A stretch of DNA of 64,000 nt from assembly GCA_047967505.1 (NCBI GenBank), contig CM106540.1; one strand, 5' to 3'. The notes beneath the pieces were generated by a model, which ran no database searches, was not told the DNA's origin, and worked only from the letters and a program-made list of their open reading frames with translations. Made by a program: the position numbers and the translations under genes. This DNA comes from Dipteris shenzhenensis (taxonomy: Eukaryota > Polypodiophyta > Polypodiopsida > Gleicheniales). Below, one piece after another: positions 58,291-64,000 of the stretch. Each line of letters begins with the position of its first letter. The stretch's first letter is position 1.

Positions 58291-60022
58291 CACACATGAT
58301 AGTGACAATGACGTTCTCTTCATGTCTAGTTTATCTGCAGAGTTGCTTACCACTTCAGATGATGCATATTCCCAGGATTGGATTTTGGATTCTGGTGCTT
58401 CATTCCATGTTACTCCCCATAGGGAATGGTTCTCCTCTTATGACAGTGGAAAGACAGGTTGTGTGCATCTTGGAAATGACTATGCATGTGACATAGTGGG
58501 AGTAGGTGACATAAAGTTTTCTTTTGCAAATGGGTCTGCATTTATTTTGAAACATGTGAGACATGTGCCTAAGTTGACCAAGAGTCTTATTTCAGTGGGT
58601 CAGCTAGATGATGCTGGTTTTCACACCACTTTTGGTTTTCAAAGTTGGAAAATTCATAAGGGCTCTATGCTTTTGGCCAGGGGTGCCAAGTGTGGGACTT
58701 TGTATCCCTTACATGTATCAGGGGTATTTGATTATGTTGTTGCAATAACCAAGCAGCCAAGCACTTCTTTGTGGCATTGCAGGTTGGGGCACATGAGCCA
58801 GAATGGAATGAAACTCTTATGCCGTTTGGGTTATGTACCGCATTGGAGTTTCTCTGATTTTGAATTTTTTGAGCACTGTCTCTATGGGAAGCAGACTAAA
58901 TCAGCCCATAAAATAAGGGGAAAGAAAGAGTTTGAAAAGCTTGATTTGGTGCATTCATACGTATGTGGTCCCATGCCTACACGGTCATTAGGCAGGGCTG
59001 AATACTATGTGACATTCATTGATGATGCAACTAGGAAAGTGTGGGCTTATGCTATAGCTCGGAAGAGTGATGTGTTCCAGGTATTTCAGAAATGGCTAGC
59101 CTTGGTTGAGAATCAGTCAGGTAGAACGCTTAAATGCCTATGGACTGACAATCGTGGAGAGTATCTCTCTCATGACTTTCAACATTTTTGTGATACACGT
59201 GGGATTAAGAGGGAGTTCGCATCCCCTCGTACTCCAGAGTAAAATCCAGTTGCAGAAAAGATGAACCGTACCATTCAAGAAAGGTTGCAATGCATGCTTT
59301 CCAATGCAAGTCTTTCTGGTGGTTTTTGGTCTGAGGCAATGAAGACTGCAGTGCATGTGATCAATAGATCACCTAGTAAGAGTTTGGATGGTGGTATTCC
59401 TGAAGAGGCATGGAGTGGCAAGAAGCCCTCTTACTCTCATTTGCGAATATTTGGGTGTGAGGCATATGCACATGTGCCGAAAGAGCTTCGAAAGAAGCTA
59501 GATCCTAAGTCTAGGAAATGCATCTTTTTGGGTTATGGTGAAAGTGGAGAGATGGGCTATCGTCTTTGGGATCCAAAAGCAAAGAAGATCATACGCAGCC
59601 ATGATGTAGTCTTCAATGAGAAGAAGATGCATAAGGCACCCATGAGGGATGTGGAAATGAGGAGAATCACTTTCCAGGATGTGAATCCACTTGCATATGT
59701 TGATAGACAGCAAGCTGTCCATGCACCAAATGTGCAAGAAATGGTACCACCAAGTACTCCCACAGGTATACAATCAAGGGTAGATGATGGATCATCTATT
59801 GATGGAAATGATGAGCCAAATGTGGCTGATATGCAGGTGGGACAGCAAGCTGAAATGCCCTTGAGAAGATCATCTAGAGTGTCTAGACCGCCTAATAGGT
59901 TTGTTCCAGGGGTAGACTATGTGATGCTTACTGATTGCGGGGAGCCTTTTTACTACAGAGAGGCTATGATGTGCGAGGATCAACGCAAGTGGGAGTATGC
60001 TATGCAATCAGAGATGAGTTAA
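58291..60022 (+). pseudogene. Element G protease and integrase
   Basis: Protease motif DWILDSGASFHVTPHREWF (about 58376). The pre-integrase reads SLWHCRLGHMSQNGMKLLC. The integrase core has YYVTFIDDATRKVWAYAIAR, then CLWTDNRGEYLS, where the usual Asn-Gly-Gly is Asn-Arg-Gly. Stop TAA 59240-59242 follows FASPRTPE, and the third box PVAEKMNRTIQERL comes after it. The C-terminal KCIFLGYGESGEMGYRLWDP follows. A second stop is at 60020-60022. Confidence 0.92.
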
Positions 60023-60828
60023 CTTATGAAGAATAAGACTTGGGACTTGGTTTCTTTGCCACATGGAAAGAAAGCATTGCTGTAAATGGGTCTACAAAAT
60101 GAAGGTCACAGGTGATGATATGCCTAGGTACAAGGCCTGTTTGGTCGCTAAAGGGTTCAAGCAAGAGAAGGGTGTGGACTTTGATGAGATATACTCTCCG
60201 GTTGTGAAGATGACCACACTTAGATGCATGCTTGGACTAGTGGCATCAGAGGATATGGAGCTTATGCAAATGGATGTCAAGACATCTTTCTTGCATGGGG
60301 ATTTGCATGAGGAAATTTACATGGTGCAGCCGGAAGGCTTTGAAGAAAAGGGCAAAGAGCATTTAGTTTGCAAGCTGAAGAAGAGTCTCTATGGTCTTAA
60401 GCAAGCGCCTAGAGAATGGTATCAGAAGTTTGATGCTTTCATTCGGTCCCAGGGTTTTAGAAGGAGTGAAATTGATCACTGCCTCTACACTAAAAGGGCT
60501 AAGGATAATAGCCTAATAATCCTGGCACTATATGTGGATGATATGCTATTGGCTAGCAAGAATACTTATGAGCTAGATGCATTAAAGGCCAAGTTGCATG
60601 AGGCCTTTGATATGAAGGATTTGGGACTTGCAGGTCATATTCTTGGTATGCGCATCACATGTGATTGGAGTAGGAAACTCCTTTGGTTACAGATGATAAC
60701 CCTGCAGATATGCTGACGAAGAGTCTACCTAGTCAGCGGTTTGAGTATTGTCGTGTATTGATGGGCATTGGATAGTATGCTCATTGGTTGTTCTCCCTTA
60801 AAGGCACATTGTCCTTTAAGTGGGAGGT
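60023..60828 (+). pseudogene. Element G reverse transcriptase, RNase H deleted
   Basis: After a frameshift near 60060 the frame reads RYKACLVAKGFKQEKGVDFD, MQMDVKTSFLHGDLHEEIYM, KKSLYGLKQAPREWYQKFDA and the active site LALYVDDMLLASKN. At about 60690 KDLGLAGHILGMRITCDWSR is followed within a few codons, in another frame, by TDDNPADMLTKSLPSQRFEY, normally the very end of the polyprotein. The intervening RT thumb and RNase H (roughly 1 kb in relatives) are gone. Polypurine tract AAGTGGGAGG is at 60818-60827. Confidence 0.92.
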
Positions 60829-60998
60829 TGTGGGGGTTAAAGGTCACTGTGCCTTTACCCCGGTTATGTACAATACTCAAACACATACATAAATGAATGA
60901 AAAAGAAGATTAGGGAGTTTTGTACCCACCAAAACTTGTGTGGCTCTCTGTCTCTCTCTCTCCCTCTTCCGTTCTTGCTTCCGTTGAGAGCACTCTCA
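60829..60998 (+). repeat. 3' LTR of element G
   Basis: 170 bp with the same ends as the 5' LTR. It differs from it at about seven positions and lacks one CT unit. It is followed directly by TTACC. Confidence 0.95.
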
Positions 60999-61003
60999 TT
61001 ACC

Positions 61004-62670
61004 TGGGATTTAGATATTCCCAGTCATCCTCAATGCTAGTAGGTCACTTTTGAGAGCAAGGAACTCAAAGGATTAGAGCTAAACTTCTCAATTTACAATA
61101 AAGAAATTCTAGGGAACATAATCGTTACTAAGGGGTTATTTTGGGCTGCGATCCCAGACTTACGGTTGCTCATATTTCTCCACCACTACACCGCTGTTGA
61201 CCAAGCAATACCTCCTTCCAAGCATCCACTTTTCATTGCTCCTAATTCGCATAGTGCGAGTACAAAGAGATTTTCTAGCACATGCATCTGCTTCCAAATA
61301 AAGTGTTCAAACATTGCGTAAACACCCGACTGGGCGATGGTAATCTACCCACTGGCTGGGCGAATAAGAAGTTGCGACAACCAAAAGATAAAGGGCTTCG
61401 CTATTTGTAAAATATTCAACCACTGGAAAGGTATGTGTGTCTCTGGTTTTCAGGAATAGAGCAGACCATGCACTAGCACAGTCGCCCCTGTGTCAAGGAA
61501 ATCAACTAAGGGACTCACCTGGATGATCTTCTTGCTGAAGTATTCGTAGCCTGCAACTTTCATAGAGCATTCGGGCCTCATCGTAAGATTGGTCATTCCA
61601 TCAACATAAGCGTCCTCAGCGTATACAAGGCAGGAAGTACTGCCTGTGAGTGAACATAAGGGGATCTCACGGTTCAAAGTTTCAGTGTAGCCCAGTTTTC
61701 TTCTCTTTCCCCTCGAGTAGAGCTCCATCACTTCTTTATTTTGGAGTTCCCTCTCTCAATATGTGTTCCCTTTGCATGATATTTGGCCTTCCCTCTTCCA
61801 AAAAACCATGCTCTTTCGACTTATTAATACACCACTATCACCATTTCTCTCCCATAGTCATATCATTGGTTTTACAAGGACCATGTGTCAGCCCTCTCCT
61901 TGAATATGGTGGTCCAAGAAGCTTTATGAAGGGGCTCCAATATGCCACTACTAGTACCTCTTAGCTAAACCTTGTGCCATTGCTGTAGTGTGTCATGAAG
62001 GTAACCAATAGCATTTCTTGATAAGTGTCACGCCCATTTCATTAGGCCAGAGCTTGCATGCTCCATTTTTCATAATCCTTATTTCCTATTCTTTAGTAAG
62101 GGCCACTATCCCTCAATAATGTGCAAAGAAGTCCAATCCAGTCATTAAACCTCCACCATTACCCGATTATTCAATATTTATTAATGGACTCCATGTAATT
62201 ATTCCTCACATAAATTCAAATTCAACATGCTTGTATAAAATCACCCTATCTCCAATATCCATAGGCTCCCAATTATGATGATCATAAGGCTATATAAATT
62301 AAACAATTTAGAAATCCAAGGCTTCTTTGAGTATGCCAGGACCTCAATTCATGGGATATATATATTTTATCAATGCTCATATATCATAAGCATGGGGAGC
62401 ATATCCCAAATATTCCATATCGTCCATTACTGCTCTATTTCATGCCTCATAATTATATAATGGCATGTCGCCATATGGGTCCAATACCAAGATGCATTCC
62501 TTTTCATAATATCCCCCACAATTTAAGTGAGCCTAGTGAACCATGTATAGCTCCATGACGCCGAGTAATCAATCATCAGATAAACCCTTATAGGGGGGAA
62601 TAAAGAGAATGAAGTATATCACATTAAATTTTCCTCGATCATGCCAAGGCACCCCTAGAAACAAGGAGCC
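61004..62670. other. Right flank of element G
   Basis: Mostly unassigned. It contains the exon-like segment at 61519-61643. The remainder up to 62670 is AT-rich with short frames only. Confidence 0.45.
61519..61643 (-). pseudogene. Orphan exon-like segment, product unknown
   Basis: On the minus strand a 125-nt segment lies between a good acceptor (TCACTCACAG) and a consensus donor (GTGAGT). In the only open frame it encodes SCLVYAEDAYVDGMTNL and RPECSMKVAGYEYFSKKIIQ, which looks like folded protein. No neighbouring exon is recognised on either side. It could be a captured or relic exon of a host gene, or chance; I do not know the family. Confidence 0.35.
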
Positions 62671-62673
62671 CCA

Positions 62674-64000
62674 AGGGTGTGTGTCCCACGACCACATTCC
62701 AGCGGGTCCGACATGCAATCCAAGTGAGGGCAACATTCCACCCATCAATCGATTGGGTTTGCGACTACTACCCTAGATAAAATCAAATCAATTATATAAA
62801 ATAAGGGTAATATACTAAAGAAATCCATGTCCCACTAACATTGTGATGAGTACGAGTGGGTCTTGGAAGTGCCTTTACAATAAGATCATGGATTTTTAAG
62901 GGTCCCATCACACATGGTAGTGGATAAGAGTCAGTGTATGAAAGGTAGTATAAGTGTTAACCCTCTCCAACCAATCAACAGAGGACAGCAAAGCTATCAT
63001 CACCATGACAGAGTCCCGTCGAGCAGTTTCTCGGAGACATCCCTAGAGTGTATCAAGTGAAGATCCCTACGACCAACTAGATGAGGCTATGATTAAAAAG
63101 AGTTCAAAAGGTCCCAAAATTCTTGTGAGTCCACGCTTACCATAACTTCATGGACTTTTTGACCGAACATCATCATGATGGCCTAGTATGTTAATGAGAG
63201 GAGCGGTAACGGATCCTCGTAGCCAAGTTTGACGAGGTCCTCAAACCAAGAAGGGTCCTGCAAGAGATACATGCAAATTCGTCAAGTTAGGATCTTTGGA
63301 ATCCAAACGAACTTGCAAGTGTGTGTGTTACCTACTACTTCAATGAATCTATATCTCCCCTATCCCACATTCTTAGTCAAAGCTTCACAAGGCCCCTCGC
63401 AACCATTGCTTCATTAAGACTACGCTCACAATTAAGTTAATGCTTCATCAAGACTACGCTCACAATTAAGTTAATGCTTAAGGGTGCAGCAAAGAGAAAT
63501 CTATTTTATTATTCTAGCTGCATTATCATTACAGAATTCAAGAGAATAATTTCATGTAAATTCCTCCAATGGTAAGACCTAACACAATTTCTGAACTGAG
63601 CAAGCTCTAAGGCAGTTCACTTTCTAGTTCTCATTGCAAATGAATACATTTATGTAAGTGTGTACCATAGGGTTGAGAATACTATGTCTCTTATTACAAG
63701 TCACCGAAGTGTATTCTACGAGATTGCCAACATCCTTGTCCGCAATGTAATGCCCAAGATCCTACCTGCAAATCTGATGGAGAGGTGTGGCAACTCACCT
63801 GGCACCATCACAACAAGAAAAAAGTAAGAACCATTCATCTATGTTGTGGAAGGCAGGCTTCAAAGCTGACACACAGATATTATCCATGTCACACCATCTA
63901 GATAAACAAAATTCAAACCTTGGCATGTTTAATTAAAGGACGAAATTTAGGAAGACCCAAAAGTAAGCAAATGGTAATCAGTTTTACAAAGGACTCCCTT
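62674..64000. repeat. Long-range repeat R2, copy 2 (runs off the window)
   Basis: Diverged direct copy of 6346-7600, starting just after GTGTGTGT at CCCACGACCACATTCC and collinear to the window end, with landmarks such as CCTCGTAGCCAAG and AAGGGTGCAGCAAAGAGAA. It contains a private 35-bp tandem duplication (TCA(T/A)(T/C)AAGACTACGCTCACA units at about 63411-63480). Confidence 0.75.

Larger units (their letters stand above)
55812..60998 (+). mobile_element. Copia element G, complete with short LTRs, non-autonomous
   Basis: Plus-strand Ty1/Copia element of 5187 bp bounded by the 5-bp duplication TTACC (55807-55811 and 60999-61003). The LTRs are only 172 and 170 bp and differ by about seven substitutions plus a 2-bp indel. 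The primer site TGGTATCAGAGC begins two bases after the 5' LTR. A 1.4-kb leader precedes gag. The single gag-pol frame has three premature stops and a frameshift, and most of RNase H is deleted. Confidence 0.96.

Noticed and set aside
57844-58297. Minus-strand frames of 78-93 codons
   Set aside because: They are antisense shadows of the element G gag and zinc knuckle.
61450-61731. Whole 93-codon minus-strand frame as one gene
   Set aside because: A consensus donor and acceptor lie inside it and only the middle 125 nt looks protein-like, so I kept just that exon-like part at low confidence.

Overview
The window looks like nuclear DNA of a land plant with a large, repeat-rich genome. A gymnosperm or a similar large-genome lineage is my guess, not something proven here. 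The evidence is a spliced gene with plant-like short introns and AT-rich intergenic DNA, many Ty1/Copia elements primed by the initiator-Met tRNA (TGGTATCAGAGC-type sites), plant-type LINE remnants, and long AT/GT microsatellites. I see no bacterial operons, tRNA, rRNA or CRISPR array.

Layout. 1-9.1 kb is non-coding repeat DNA. It includes a 1.3-1.5 kb direct repeat (896-2388 and 5084-6345, each with a TATAAATA box), a 0.25 kb repeat pair (641-895 and 8295-8546), and a block (about 6340-7600) that recurs at the right end (62674-63960). 9.1-10.5 kb holds the 3' end of a short-LTR Copia element and an older gag-like remnant. 10.5-23.1 kb is a clean nested insertion. Copia element B (10509-23130, minus strand, TSD TGTGC) was split by Copia element A (11500-16972, minus strand, TSD TAATA). 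24.2-24.5 kb is a third LTR of family B. 26.1-26.7 kb is a degraded reverse-transcriptase-containing remnant. 28.4-32.5 kb is element D, a plus-strand 3'-truncated relative of A. 34.8-39.1 kb is a patchwork of Copia, LINE ORF1-like and gag-like remnants, including element E (LTR, PBS and gag).

The one convincing host gene is at 40200-44993 on the plus strand. My 17-exon model sums to 2043 nt, stays in frame across every junction, and encodes about 680 residues ending in a SAP domain, with a PKKRK nuclear-localisation motif before it. One intron appears to be GC-AG. I could not assign the protein to a named family.

45-64 kb returns to repeats. There is a Copia pol fragment containing an exact 97-bp tandem duplication, a 5 kb degraded LINE (about 50.5-55.5 kb), and a complete but dead short-LTR Copia element G (55812-60998, TSD TTACC). 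An orphan exon-like segment (61519-61643, minus) follows, then the second copy of the 6.3-kb repeat. All transposon polyproteins carry stops, frameshifts or deletions, so none looks autonomous.
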